Source: Liopterus haemorrhoidalis
Taxonomy: Eukaryota; Arthropoda; Insecta; Coleoptera; Dytiscidae
Reading direction: 5' to 3'
NCBI GenBank assembly: GCA_963971575.1
Contig: OZ020616.1
Location: 31,414,306 to 31,478,305 of the forward strand
Length of the DNA stretch: 64,000 nt
Shown piece after piece: positions 20,600 to 32,760 of this stretch. Every line of letters starts with the position of its first letter. The stretch's first letter is position 1. The translations under genes and the position numbers were made by a program. The notes beneath the pieces were generated by a model. That model saw nothing but the letters and a program-made list of their open reading frames with translations. It ran no database searches and was not told where the DNA came from.

Positions 20600-21701
20600 T
20601 AGAATTTCCAAAATGAAATGGCCACTCTTGTTCAGAAGCTTAACAAAGCAATAATAGGTTTATGGCAGTAATCCCAAGATCCGTAGCTGTAAAACATAAG
20701 AGGTATTAAGGGAATTTTAAATTTAAATCGAATAGATGTAACACTACTTCAATTGAAGTTTCTAAAAAACCATTAAGGATATTTTCCAAATTTATAATCC
20801 TATTGTTTCTAAATTTTGGGGGTTATTATACTTGTTTGTTAGTTAATTTTCAACGTTCATAGCGTGCATACATTAACATCATGGTTCTTTGGCGACCATT
20901 TGATTTTGAAGAAATTCCTAATTTCTGTAGTGAAAATTGTGAATCTGTGCAAGGTGATTTGGAGTGCGAAAATGTGGACGTGGCTACTAAAGAAAAATGT
21001 CATTTGTCAGAAGATTGCAAAGTTCTGATACTGAACGTTTATAAAAAGTTAGTTTCGGAAGGTACTGACATACCTATACTTAGAACTGCGGAATTAACTA
21101 GTGTTCCATACAGAACAATTCAACGTATCAATGTTCGTGGCAAAAATTCAGCAGCGAAAACGACGCGATTTACAAGTTTTCAAGAAAAAAGACAGTCTGT
21201 AGTATGTCTAAAACAATATTAAATGAAATATACGACTTTTATTCGAAAAATATAGTGCCGAGTGTGCATCTTTTAATAAAAAGTTCGAAGAAGACTAATA
21301 ATAGAATAGAATTTACAAAGTTAGCCATATGTATAATTATTTGAAGTTGCTAGGATTTACTTATGTTGCAAAAAAAAAATAATGATTTCTGTTTGTGCAA
21401 ATTTGAAGTATTTAATATAGAGTATAAAAACTTTAAAACAAAACGATATTTATTTTTTCATGCCTGAATTTATAATTCAAATATAGCCAGTCTAAGCTTG
21501 ATAAAAATGTGAAGGAATGTCATGTGAATATATACAGTTCATTCTAACTAGTATATAAGAAATCACGTTTATTTTAAATAATTATTACGGTCCTGGCAAC
21601 TATTTTTAACAGAACCATAAACTCAGCAGGTATAATGGTTATACTATCAGTCATTATTGGAATCAGAAAGGGAGAGTGGCCATTTCATTTTGGAAATACT
21701 A
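20600..21701 (+). mobile_element. TA-flanked DDE transposon, deleted
   Basis: The ends TAGAATTTCCAAAATGAAAT and ATTTCATTTTGGAAATACTA are inverted copies with one mismatch that continue to GGCCACTCT. TA flanks both sides (20598-20599 and 21702-21703). The 1102-bp copy keeps only the beginning of a transposase. Confidence 0.88.
20881..21343 (+). pseudogene. transposase N-terminal region, frameshifted
   Basis: The frame from ATG 20881 gives MVLWRPFDFEEIPNFCSENC, then LSEDCKVLILNVYKKLVSEG and ELTSVPYRTIQRI, to a stop at 21222. From about 21190 the next frame continues SKTILNEIYDFYSKNIVPSV to a stop at 21343. This pattern (an ILNVYKxL helix, a TSVxxRTIQRI helix-turn-helix, then a YDFYxxNxxPT block) is the N-terminal DNA-binding part seen in a group of arthropod proteins with a C-terminal DDE domain; I recognise the pattern but cannot give a firm family name. 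The DDE domain is deleted. One single-base frameshift separates the two frames. The location inside TA-flanked TIRs fits an IS630/Tc1/mariner relationship. Confidence 0.7.
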
Positions 21702-21703
21702 TA

Positions 21704-23454
21704 TCAACTCTTTTGTGTATAAAATATCAAATGCTTTTAAGCTAATAAGTTTACGAAATAAAACTAAAGTGACCAGACGCCGCGGATGATGCGGGTTAAC
21801 CCAGAGTTAAGTTATTTGTCCCACATTGCAATGCCCTTATATCCGGAATTTCGAATTTGTATGGTACTTTGTATTTTGCCGCAAAGATGTAGACGCCAAG
21901 AGTGATTTCAAAGACTAGACAATATAGTTCACAACGTGTATGACTGAATATCAATTTTGTGTTTCCTGAACTTCAATGTATTGCACTGGCTAGATAAATA
22001 AAACTAATAATAAAATATAAATTTTATGTTAGACCCCCCGTCTAATCGGAATTTGGTTAATTAAACTAAAACGAATAAATTAAATTGGTAAAGTAAAGAA
22101 TATAGTAACAATTTGAAAATAATTTATAAAACAATCAATTTTACAGCGTCTTTCAAGAGTAATACTGGAGTTTTTGAAAAACTAGATTCCAATGCAGTAT
22201 TGTATACTCATAACAAAAATTTGGGTTATGATATAAATAATGTATAAAACTAATCCTAATATAAAAAATCCTGCATTTTAATTCCATTGTGCATTTTTAA
22301 ATTTGTATAATACCGTTAGCTTTTCTCCTATTCGTTTTTAAAAAACAAATCTACTTGCATAATAAACTATGCATAAGCACGTTGTGAAGAGAAATTCTAC
22401 AGTTTATATATTTTCTCTAAAACGGGAAATATTCCATACATGCATGGCTCAATTTGAAACAGTAGAAGTATTGAATTTAAAATAGCATAAATATAATGAA
22501 TTTTGCTGGCAATATGCAGCTTACAAGTCTTTAGTTTTTATAAATTATTTAGATATAATACATATTCTAACTCAATATTTAACACTTTTTTTCTTTCAAT
22601 CTGATTATCCTCGAAAAAATATGTTGACAATATGACTCGATAGCTATTATCGTGTTTCGTCGTGTCACCTTTACATTTTCGTTTAAACTTTTATGGTGAC
22701 TAGCAAAGAACTGTCTACTATACATTTGTCGCAATTTTGAAAAGTTGAGAAGAAAACTTAATAAATCTTACTCTTGAACGTGTACCATTTACTTTGTCGT
22801 CTACTATCATCTTTACTTTACCACGGCAGTCGTTCTAGCTAGAACGACTAAACTAGTATCCAAAATATGTTAAATAAAGTGTGAAAGAACTTCGTAGAGT
22901 CTTGTGCGAATATTAAACTTTTAAAATAGAAGCATTTGTAGGTCGTTCTCTTCATGATACTCTGAAAGGTGGCCAGAAAGTCTCTTTTAAGGAGAATAGG
23001 TATGTTTTTTTAAAGACCATCCTTGTTTTGTTTTTTTTTTTTTTAATGAACACTTTTTGTGATAAATATATACAACCCTCAATAATAGTGAACATTAGTA
23101 ACGAGGTAAAAAAAAAAAAAAAATGTATGTCTTTGAACAAATTTGGAAGACTAGAACTATTCACATAACCTTTCACGATACAGAGCTATTGGGAAAATTA
23201 AAATTTTACTTTAAGCAGGTAGTTTTTCTTAAAAATAAAATCTTGTTTATTTATTTATTAATTAAATTACTTTTTTTACAAAATGCAAGTATAAATGTAG
23301 ACAAACACAATAAACAATCTCAAATAAATTAAATAATAAACCAATAAACTAAACAACATGGGATATGTGGCCACATCGATACAGATTATACGCCCCCCGT
23401 ATTGCTGTCTTCCTCTTCCGCGGTTTAAGCCCCTTTTATATCAAGTTTAGAGTT
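21704..23454. other. unassigned AT-rich sequence with a 22-bp palindrome
   Basis: No gene is recognised. AGTGACCAGACGCCGCGGAT near 21768 resembles a fragment of a dispersed repeat. A perfect 22-base palindrome, with core CGTTCTAGCTAGAACG, lies at 22828-22849. Poly-T at 23030-23044 and poly-A at 23107-23123 bracket about 65 bases. Confidence 0.5.
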
Positions 23455-23501
23455 CAGAGTTCAACAGATTATTTAAAACGCAGAAAAGAATCATCAGAAA
23501 T

Positions 23502-23864
23502 ATGGTTGGGTGCTGCCCTAGAACTACTTGTGTTCCTATTTTTAAAAAACTGAATGTCTTACCTTTACCTTGTAATTATATCTACCAGGCCAACCTTTAT
23601 GTACAACAAAACTTACCAGTTTTGAAAAAGCGGTCAGATATACATACATATAATACTAGATACAACGGCAACTTGGAAATACAAACAGTGAAATTTGCAA
23701 TAACGGCACAAAATCCAAGCATACTGATGAAAAAAATTTATAATAAACTACCTGTTCACATAAAAGATAGTATGAGCTTGCCGATCTTTAAAAAAAGGAT
23801 AGTTAAATTTTTAATTAGTGAGTGTTTTTATAATCTAAATGAGTATCTTATGCATCAACAATAA
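23502..23864 (+). pseudogene. LINE reverse-transcriptase C-terminal region
   Basis: This open frame begins in the preceding KRIIRNMVGC segment and reads VPIFKKLNVLPLPCNYIYQ, then HTYNTRYNGNL and IYNKLPVHIKDSMSLPIFKK, ending YNLNEYLMHQQ before TAA at 23862-23864. The order PIFKxLxILxLPxxYIF, YNTR, YNKLPxxIK, FKxxLKxFLLxxxYYxxNEF is the C-terminus of a widespread group of jockey-superfamily LINE reverse transcriptases in arthropods. It probably lies downstream of the catalytic domain, so no catalytic residues are expected. About 120 codons are open without a stop, so this copy is fairly young, but everything upstream of about residue RIIRN is absent and it cannot transpose on its own. Confidence 0.85.
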
Positions 23865-23884
23865 ATAAACAGATTTAATATTAT

Positions 23885-24245
23885 CTGTCTCATTTTGTAA
23901 TACGAAACTAAGAGGTAAATTTCATTTTTTATGTTGTATATTTAAAATATCATCTTAGGGTGGTAATTCTGAAGTGACACCTTTCAAAATATTTGACATG
24001 TCTATCACAATTTTGACATGTCAATCGCAATTTTGACAGGTCAATTTGTTATTTGACATACATAGTTTTTGAGTGAATATAACCTCGATATTTATTATAT
24101 CGAGGTTATATTCACTCAGTTTTATTAACTTAACCAAATATTCAAAAGCCAGGTTTACAAGTTCACATGTTTCCATAAAAGTCTATTTACACCACAACAG
24201 TCACCAAAGTAACCAGATCTAGTTTCATATTGCAAAATGAGACAG
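23885..24245. mobile_element. MITE with internal hairpin and TGACATGTCA repeats
   Basis: TIRs CTGTCTCATTTTGTAATACG (left) and the complement of CATATTGCAAAATGAGACAG (right), continuing to GAAACTA, enclose 361 bp. The 5-mer attat occurs directly on both sides (23880-23884 and 24246-24250). Inside are TTTTGACAYGTCAATCGCAA-type repeats (23992-24058) and a 47-base hairpin at 24071-24117 with two perfect 20-base arms and the 7-base loop TTTATTA. Confidence 0.85.
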
Positions 24246-24660
24246 ATTATATTTATACTGACTTATTTAATTAATTAATTATTTATTTACTTAATTTGTA
24301 TATTGACGCCCATTAATATTGTAATTTGTTACCTGTATATTTATAATTGTATATTTATAATTTATTTTTTTAAATTTTGACTGTAAAAATGCTATGAATT
24401 ATTGACAATTTATAAAATGACTTATCCAATGTTACTGGATCAATAAATATTATTATTATTATTATAGATAAATAACACAAGCATAGCAGATGCTTAGAAT
24501 TGAGTACAAAGGGGTGTCACTGTTCTGAACATCTATTTCTAATCAATAGAACAAAGATTTTTGTGATTTTTATGTTATGCCTATGCTATTTATCGAATTA
24601 TGCATAACTCGAGTTAAAATATTTCATTCGTTCTTTGGCAATCGGCCAGTAGAGAATTTA

Positions 24661-25162
24661 AGCCGCATTCAGAGCTCTTTAAATTAACACGTTGTAGACT
24701 ATTCTTTGTTACGCTGTAAGTTATGTCTCTATGCATTGTTTTAACGTTGTACGTACCGTTCACAGCAAGTTAGAAATTAATATGTTACGAATAGTCCGAC
24801 ATCTGTGTGTCTTTAAACCAACTACATGGCTTCGTAAATTGTTTTATATGTATTATCGTTTTTATAATTGTTTTTTCTTAGATATTAACTAACTAAACCT
24901 AATCTAATTACCTAAATTGATCATGTTTACTGTCCGTCTTTGTAATTTTGAGCAAGATTTGTTAATGATGACATTATGTTAGGTTATGTAAAGCTAATGT
25001 AGCTATAAGTTTAGAAAATTGTCCACAATCCACAACTAACAACGTATTAAATTTAGAGGTCTGAACGGTTTCACGTCTTACCATATGACAAACTTCAGTA
25101 ACAGTAAACAGCCTACAAGCTACAGTCTATAAGTTATTGATTTAAGAGCTCTGAATGCGGCT
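24661..25162. mobile_element. TTA-flanked MITE (PIF/Harbinger-like)
   Basis: The ends AGCCGCATTCAGAGCTCTT and AAGAGCTCTGAATGCGGCT are perfect inverted copies, and the similarity continues inward for about 25 more bases. Both sides carry tta (24658-24660 and 25163-25165). The element is 502 bp and non-coding. A half copy lies at 35685-35870. Confidence 0.88.
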
Positions 25163-25165
25163 TTA

Positions 25166-26001
25166 ATTTAAAAACCTTTTGTTTTTTGCACATTTGTTCT
25201 AAAATTATCAGGAAATCGCCTAAATATATTTTTACATTTTATATCCCTATAACCGACTGTCATCTGTCCGTCTGTTCATCACATATCTTCTGTTAATTTC
25301 TAACTACAACATAATAACCCATTAACCAGAAACTTTTTGCATTACTAAAAACGCTAAACAAACATTAAAACAAAACACATTTCATCATTTTTATATTATG
25401 CATTCAACGTTGCCAAATAATGGAAATTTATCATTATTCTCTGTGACCTTAACATTTATAAATATTTAAATATAATTTAACATTTTTTCAGAAATCAAAA
25501 AGATAATTTTAAATATTAAATTTCATTTAAAACAATAATATATAATTTAAAAATCGTCTTCCCAAATCATTAACATATTTACATAGTTATGACCTTGGTA
25601 TAGTTTATAAACAGTATTATTTTTTAGCAATAAAAAATGATAATTATAATAATATAACAGTGCAAATGTTGTGCAAATACACTGGGTATGTAAGTTAGTT
25701 ATAAATTATGCTATTAAGTAACAAGTGATTTATTTAATAACGATACTTAACTAATAAAGACAACATGTAGGCAGTATTGATGGCTTGTAAAATACGAAAG
25801 CAACTGCAGAAAATAAAAGCCATTTAAAAATCAAAAAGGAAAAAATATATCAATTTTTGTGCAGTGAAACTGCGTAAATTCAGTTCACCTACAGGTAATT
25901 AATCGAATATAAAAGATTTTATTGAATTGACCTATTTAGTAGTGAGCATGTAGCATGGTAGCTGTAACCATGTTTTTATTTTTTCATTGGCATACATAAC
26001 T
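25166..26001. other. unassigned AT-rich sequence
   Basis: No gene is recognised. CTGTCATCTGTCCGTCTGT near 25258 resembles a dispersed-repeat motif also found near 60690. Confidence 0.45.
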
Positions 26002-26469
26002 CAGTGCTTTCCAACCGGTGTGTCGCGACACCTTGGTGTGCCACAACTCAACAGTAAGGAAGCTGCGAAATTTATGGCTTAAATAAAAAATTTAATTGAA
26101 GAGAATTTTCATAGTTCATGGATTACACTTACAATCTTGCACTCCTCTTGGATTATACAACAGCGCATGCTTGGGAATTCTCCAAACAATTTTTCTAATT
26201 TTGATCCATCACGTAAGATTTCCAATTCCTTCCTTATATTTTGATATGAAGGGTCATTGTTTTTGATGATTAAAATTGTAGTATGTGTATTTATCATGAG
26301 AATTATAACAATGATCCTATATCAGGAGCCGACAACCGGCGGCTCTTTTAGAAAATTTGTGGCTCTTTGTATTTTAATATAGTTTATTTTTTAATTTTCA
26401 ACTTTCTGTCTCTACTATACAGGTTTTGTATTGTTCAGGATGTTTTACGGTGCAATTCATGCCCGGTAA

Positions 26470-26829
26470 TTGCCCGAGTTACTTGATATCATTTCAGTTG
26501 AACTGAAAGGGAATATTGCATATTCCCTTTTAGAAGAAGTAATTTGTTTCGAAAAAAAGTTATCCGTATTTGTGAATGATTTACGTGCAGAAAAAATGTT
26601 ATATTTTATTAATTTACAAAAATATAAGGACAATAACAACGTTATTAATGTAATTTTTTTTGCACAAACTATTGTTAACATGCATGAAGCTTTTGGAGAA
26701 AGATTTAAAGAGTTTATTTATCACGACAATCATCACTGCTGCGATGCTCTTACAAGTATTATGTGCTTGTTTTTCTTTTTAGCATATATAGCAACAAACA
26801 TGAATAAATTGCATGTAAGACTGCTTTAA
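26470..26829 (+). pseudogene. hAT transposase central remnant
   Basis: The open frame reads EEVICFEKKLSVFVNDLRAE followed by MLYFINLQKYKDNNN and MHEAFGERFKEFI. The sequence (E)ISFEKKLxLFxxDL, LHFPxLxKY and FxxRFxEF is the alpha-helical stretch after the catalytic core in ZBED/GTF2IRD2-like hAT transposases. The last 35 codons are not hAT-like and probably lie past a break. The RWLS and C-terminal blocks are missing, and the start has no transposase-like context, so it is a non-functional remnant. Confidence 0.75.
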
Positions 26830-26836
26830 AAAACTA

Positions 26837-26975
26837 AATAGACAGGGTAATGGTAAAAGGATATAAAGGAGCCAACTATCATTTATTTCACAGATCAAAA
26901 TAAGGTGCAAGAGAACACATACAGCACAGTAGGTTCGTTTTTTCAGATGCGGACCCCATGTTATCCATGAATAAT
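26837..26975 (-). mobile_element. LINE 3' end, second copy
   Basis: The stretch from CAGGGTAATGGTAAAAGG to about 26975 runs parallel to 32784-32935, with shared blocks AAATAAGGTGCAAGA and CAGTARGTTCG in the same order. There it is the 3' end of a minus-strand LINE, so this is a second, 5'-truncated copy. Confidence 0.75.
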
Positions 26976-27258
26976 ATATCATCACTCAACTAATAGAATA
27001 ATATCACAGCAGAATTAAAATGAAAACGAAGAATGGGAATTCAATAAAGTTACGGAACTGCCTCTGAGAGTCCTTATCCCGAGCCCCTGAATTCGGGAGC
27101 GGTGCAGAAGCAGTGTTTTCATTTGAGACTCCTATGTACACCATGTACAAGTGAAATATGAAAATGTATTTTGACACATAGGTACATATATTATTTATAG
27201 AGCTATCTAAATCTCGTGGAACACTTTTGTGATGCGGGACATAAGTTGAAAACCACTA

Positions 27259-28379
27259 ATTTTCAGTATCGATTGCGTAATCCAATTTCTAGAATATTCC
27301 GTGTACAAAATATATATTTTTATTAGGTATTCGTAATAAAGATACCTTACTGAAGTACCGTTAAATGGATTTTACAAAAAAATCATGTGAACTAAGAATT
27401 ATCACATATTTCAAGATTTCGTAGGTATTTAGTGACGTAGAGCCTAAATGCTGTGTATCTCGGACAACATCCCCCCATAATCTAATCAATATTTTGTTGG
27501 TCTTATATTCCATTTAAAGTAATAATTTGTATTTAAAAATTTTCATTGTTCAATTTCATCACCTCCGCAAACAATTGTAAGCTTTTCTGCTACAAAAGTC
27601 TCATTATTTTATAAGTAACGAGAACAATAAAACCAGAAGCTTTAAAACCAGTTATTTAAAACAATTTAAAATAACATTTTTATAAACTGTAATTTTTACA
27701 ACCATGTGAATAAAAAACAACAATAAAACTTTTCCTTTTATTATAACATATTTATTAAATCCTTTAAAAAATGACCCAGATTCCAATGCGATAAATATAC
27801 AATTAAACTTAACCTTACTAAACCGGAGTGAATTGTCAATAAATATGATTTGAAAATCAACGTGATATATGTTCAATTGAAATTAAAAACAACTTTCCTA
27901 CAATCAAGCATTTTAATTTATCAAAGAATCTTGCAACTAAATATTTTACAAGGCTACTAACTATTGCAATCACGAGAAATTCTACTTTTTCTCGAAACCG
28001 GAAATTACTGAAATTACCATTGCTGGTATTTAACGTTTTGCACTAATCAGGATGCGCACAGCACAGCTTTACATGCCATGAATAAAAAAATACTTATATT
28101 CTTTCCACGTTCCATTGATTCATACGTAACATATTACTGTGCATTATGAATAGAAAACGACATTAAATCTAATTACTGTTTACTTTTACACTTGTTACAA
28201 GCTTATGGTGCGATTCTGAAACTGCGGAACTATTTAAATAAATGGTCCGCAAAGTGTACATATTTGCATATACCATACAATCTTTAAAAGCTATAATAAA
28301 AAAATCAAATGATGTGCACAACACTCCAGAAAGTTTCTAAGACAGCAATGAAACAACTAATAGAAACGCCATTTTGAAA
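27259..28379. other. unassigned AT-rich sequence
   Basis: No gene, TIR pair or RNA gene is recognised. Confidence 0.45.
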
Positions 28380-28810
28380 TGGTTAAAATTAAAGTATGAT
28401 ATTTTGATATCCTTGTAAAGCTGATTTAATGTACTTTCAAGAAAAAAAAAATTAAAGTACCGATTCCCTATGCTAGATAAAAAGTTGAAACAATTTCCGC
28501 TAAAACCGGAAGTGATGTAGAATTCTTATTATAGTCCTTAAGTGGGCCCTTTTGCCTAGTTTAACTTTTCTTCTGAAGAATTTTTTGTATCTCTTAAAAT
28601 AAAGGAGTTATTCGAGCTACGGCGCTTCAAACAAACATCCTGTATATATTATTTTTCATAATCTTACTTTTTCCATTTGATATTTAAAGATTGGCTGCCA
28701 ATATGAAACATAAAATAATCTCGAAGCTCGTTACAACTTGAGAAAATAAAAATCCCGTTTAGTTTCGCTTAAACATAATAAACAGAGCATACAGAAAAAG
28801 ATAAAAATGG
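28380..28810. repeat. dispersed repeat with CCTGTATA junction
   Basis: The first part ends GGCGCTTCAAACAAACATCC and TGTATA, a tail common to insect dispersed repeats. The following block (CAACTTGAGAAAATAAAAAT and TTTAGTTTCGCTTAAA) recurs at 52435-52485 with moderate divergence. Class unknown. Confidence 0.5.
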
Positions 28811-29063
28811 ATATGTATAAAAACAAAAAATCTTTACTGCCTCATCGTATTAATCTGTTAATACAAGTATTATTAATCAAATTATAAACTGAAGAACATA
28901 GAAACCCGGTTAAGACCAGTATTGAACATTTCCAATTTCGTTTACGTACTTCAACAAAAAAATAAAATGTTGTTCCAATTTCCCTTCGTTAATAATACTG
29001 GTAATATCGGTATTTTGTTTTCGTTTTCGGTATGTTATCATCTTTGATAAAAAATTAATCAAA

Positions 29064-29185
29064 GAGTCGAGAGTAAATAATTTTCTGTGTCTCGAATCCG
29101 ACTCCTCCCAACAGCTTCGACTCCTCGACTCCCTACTCCTATCAAAAGCTTCGACTCCTCGACTCTCGACTCCGACTCATTATTT
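29064..29185. repeat. CGACTC-rich short tandem repeat
   Basis: CGACTC and CTCGACTC recur with spacers, including two copies of AGCTTCGACTCCTCGACTC. Overlapping open frames on both strands here are by-products of the repeat. Confidence 0.8.
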
Positions 29186-29882
29186 CTGCTTAACACATTG
29201 TTGACGGGAGAGGAGAATCTGCGTGTTACGTTTTTTAAGGGGAGAGACGTCAATTCATGTCTTCGGCGAGCCATGTGTTATGTTATGAGAAATAAACGTT
29301 AAAGTTACATTAACTAATGAATATAGAGTAAACTAAAACGAATATAATAAATGACTACAGTCTATTCAAACCCAAGAAGGAGACCAAATACATACACGGG
29401 AGACGTGAATCGACGTCTTGCATTTTTTAAGCGCTGCCATTATAATGGATATGGACTGAGCCAGCCAATATTTATCCTACTATTCAGTACTCCATAAAAC
29501 ACTCCATAAAAAAAAGAAGGCAGAACGCGATAAATTTGCACATTTTGCTTAAAACCACTGCATAGGGGAACATGTTTTCAAGCCTACGACACCAAAAAAA
29601 CACTACTAGGATTATCATCAATGGTTCTCATCATTTTTGATAAAATATTATACCTCAATAAAAAATATACACTGTTTTGAATGAATCCATCCATTATTTA
29701 CATACTTTCCGACAATGTGTGGAAATGAAGCTGTATACATTTGAAAGCATACTATCAATAGATTAGATTAGACCAGTGTTTATTATTCTTGCTCTAGGGC
29801 TTTGAATTACATACATTACTATTTTAAAATTGTGTTCCAATTATTCTTTACACATAATTACAAATTCATATTCTATAACCTA
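29186..29882. other. unassigned sequence
   Basis: No gene is recognised between the CGACTC repeat and the TATACAGG blocks. Confidence 0.4.
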
Positions 29883-30045
29883 TATACAGGATGTTAGGCA
29901 AATGTCCGGCACAATTTAAAAGACACAAAGTACTTCATTTCTTAAACTGCGACCTGTAGATGTTGACAGTCAGTAAGTTTATTAATTAATCTATTTACCT
30001 CTTTGTATACAGGGTTAGGTAAATGTCCGGCATAATTTTAAAGGC
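29883..30045. repeat. two TATACAGG...GTCCGGCA blocks
   Basis: TATACAGGATGTTAGGCAAA (29883) and TATACAGGGTTAGGTAAAT (30006) start two blocks, similar over about 40 bp and including ATGTCCGGCAYAATTT, 123 bp apart. They look like ends of one dispersed repeat family. Confidence 0.6.
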
Positions 30046-30902
30046 AGCATGGTGACGTAGAATGCAATCGATTTTTCCTTTGCCAATTTTCTCTAAAATG
30101 TGAATTTGGTCCAAAAATAAACAAACAAAAAGATGCCCCCAAATTTTGAAAACCACTGACTTTTTTAATTTTTCATATTAATCCAGAAGTTGTGTAGTTG
30201 CCATAGAGAAAAAAACACGTACTATTATTGAACTACAATTAAAATATTTATTTCTACGGATAAGTACGGATATTAACTTATTTCGTGTGTAGGCAAAAAC
30301 CTATATCGCCTCTATACCAATAATTATTAATTGGGTTTGTCAAACTGTTCAAAAATTGTAAACGAATCCGATCCCACGGTTAATTATGACCGGGATAATC
30401 AACGTTTCACTGTACTTTCTTTTCGAAAATATTCAGTACTGTGTCCAAGATTTATATTATACAAGTACATATATCAAAACTGTCTTTAATAAAGATTTAC
30501 TATTGTCATCGGCAAATATTAAACTAATTACCCGTAGACATTTAAATAAATGAACAATTTAGAAATAAGCTGATATATGTAGATGTATATCATCTCATTT
30601 CTAAACTAATTAATTCTGCAATTATTTCACAGCTTCCACGTGCGGAGATGACATATAATTGAAAATAACTGCATTTACGTTGTAAGCATTATTTCAGTGT
30701 CATTGCTTATTTTCGTTTACGAAGCACGTAATGTAACGACTTAAAAAGACTAGGTCGACTAAAAAATAATATTTCAGAAATAAAGTAGTTTATTCGTTTA
30801 GCATAATTATATATAATAAAGAAAAATACCTTGTTGTTAAGGCGCAGTTAAATATATGATTTAAAAAAAAAAATGTAAAGTGATTTTTTTTACGTCACTA
30901 CT
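30046..30902. other. unassigned AT-rich sequence
   Basis: No gene or repeat boundary is recognised. Confidence 0.4.
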
Positions 30903-31090
30903 TTAGATACTTACGATCAATATTTAGGAAGCAACAGAGGGGGCACTCTGCTTGAAATCTGGATGGCCGGGACAGACGAAAAATTTTCGGAAACATTTTT
31001 GTCTCCTGTAATGTCGATGGGCCAACATATCCTGCCGATCTTACAAATGAACTCTGGAAGATTCCAGAACGAGTTTATCACAGGTATAAA
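30903..31090 (-). other. weak candidate exon on the minus strand
   Basis: This block looks less AT-rich than its surroundings. On the minus strand an acceptor-like tract ending in TTCCAG (complement at about 31055) precedes an open stretch that includes MFPKIFRLSRPSRF, and a consensus donor GTAAGTATC ends it near 30917. An alternative minus-strand frame is also open for 68 codons. I recognise no family. It could be a captured fragment or chance. Confidence 0.2.
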
Positions 31091-31125
31091 TAATAATTGT
31101 GCTACGCATGGACACTCGTTCAATT

Positions 31126-32319
31126 ACTAATGTCCGGTTTTATAATTGCCTGTTAACAGTCACTGTCCAAGCTAGCTGCCAGTTAGTAAAAAACATCGTA
31201 TTCCTATTTTCAGTTAACAGTTTGTTAACAGTCAATTAAGTGGCTGCTAAGGTAACATCTGCTTTGAAGTGGTTGTTAAACAGAAATTAGAGCTGAAAGG
31301 AAACAAGTGAATAAGTGTTGCTCATTTACATGAATCCTATCAGAATCATATTCTGTATATAGCCCTTCACAGATCAACTATTATTTCTTTAATTTTTGTG
31401 TGATTAGTTGGTATTTCCCATTTTATATAGAGTCCTCCTCCAGTTATTCTCTCCTTCGCCGCTTCATTCCTTGTTTCTTTCTTTAATGATTTGTACTTTG
31501 TTTAAATTGCTCAGGTGTGGAATTAAAAGGTTGGTTTTTGTCAAGTAAGGTCATGAAATATTATAAGATTTACTTCTAAGCTTTGAAAGTTCATTGTTCA
31601 GTAAATACATTGGATATAAGTACTAACCTTTTCCTTCGTCGTCGAACGCGTTTTTTTTTTTTTGCGTTCTACGAAGTTTTTATATTTAGGCACTAATTCT
31701 AAAAGAACATAGCAATCTTCTTGGATGAAATTGGTAATGCATTTTATTTTTCCATTTTAGTTTTTAGATAAGTTTTATTGCTTGTAAATCATAGTATCAA
31801 AATTATCATTATTAAAGAAAGTGACAGAAATTACAGTTGATAGTTCACAAATGGCAACGTAACTTCTTTTTAGGCTAAACTAACTAAAAGTTTGTTGGAA
31901 TATGGGGTTTTTGGAGATTATTAAATAATAGTCATATATTGGCTTTAAACATCTTTATTCAATCATAGTCAGAAAAGAACTACTTCAGCATAAGTATTTT
32001 ATCTTATATGAAAGCTTGACGCCATGATGTCACCGCATTATTATGCAGCCTCAGCCTAATTATGTTTGTATATTAGAACAATAAGTTGCTCTATATTTTG
32101 GTTTTGTTGACTTGACTTTAATTACTTGATACTTTAATCTTTATTAGTTGCAAGAATGAAATCTCAACAAAGTTTATAAAGTCTATTTTACCGCTAGCTG
32201 ACTGTTAACAAACTTAAGTTAAAAAAGGTTGGAGATGCAGTATAGCAAGATAGCTCTTGGTTAACTAAAAGTTAGTAAACAGTCTTTGTTAACAGTCGAT
32301 TGTAAAATCGGGCATTAGT
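31126..32319. mobile_element. 1.2-kb TIR element, ACTAATG ends
   Basis: ACTAATGTCCGGTTTTATAA (left) is matched in inverse at the right end, where TTGTAAAATCGGGCATTAGT closes the element; the similarity continues inward to CTGTTAACAG. The flanks contain gttcaatt and gttcagtt but not directly at the ends, so the TSD is unresolved. No transposase is recognised. Confidence 0.7.
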
Positions 32320-32760
32320 CGAGTTCAGTTGAGTTATTCTGTGGGATTCCGAAAGATGGCGTTAAGTCACTACAAGGGTTAACGTTAAATCACGTCGGTT
32401 TTGTCTAATTGCGATTCTGAACGAAAGTTTCCGTGCACATTAACGCTGCAAAATGGAGTGACTTGACGCCAGCTAAACTGCAGCGTTGGGAGATAACTTA
32501 TATTAATATTAACGCTTTCTAACCTCTGAAACTCTAGATTCGAAATTATAATATAATTAAAATGGTAGTTAGTTAATTAGTTAAAATTTTTGGCGCACAG
32601 CAACAAAGGCTATTTGCGGCTAACGCAGCCCATTTACATGACTACACTACATATTAAAAAACAATCAATTAAACAATAAATAAATAGATAAAATCAGTAA
32701 ATTTACGCATACTTAATAAAAGAAATCTTGCACTGACAAACACAAATAAATAATATAAAA

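Larger units (their letters stand above)
23455..24467 (+). mobile_element. 5'-truncated LINE with ATT-rich tail
   Basis: The fragment covers the end of the LINE open frame, its 3' untranslated region and a tail of repeated ATT at 24450-24467 after GGATCAATAAAT. A MITE (23885-24245) sits in the untranslated region. Confidence 0.82.
26002..27258 (+). mobile_element. composite hAT region
   Basis: An outer pair of ends, CAGTGCTTTCCAACCGGTGT and AAGTTGAAAACCACTA, is hAT-like but shows no clear TSD. A second hAT left end, CAGGAGCCGACAACCGGCGG at 26325, starts inside it, ahead of a hAT transposase remnant; its right end was not found. A LINE 3' end (26837-26975) is inserted or retained in the middle. 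The boundaries are less certain than for the other hAT copies. Confidence 0.6.

Noticed and set aside
29059..29302. overlapping open frames on both strands
   Set aside because: They are produced by the CGACTC short tandem repeat.
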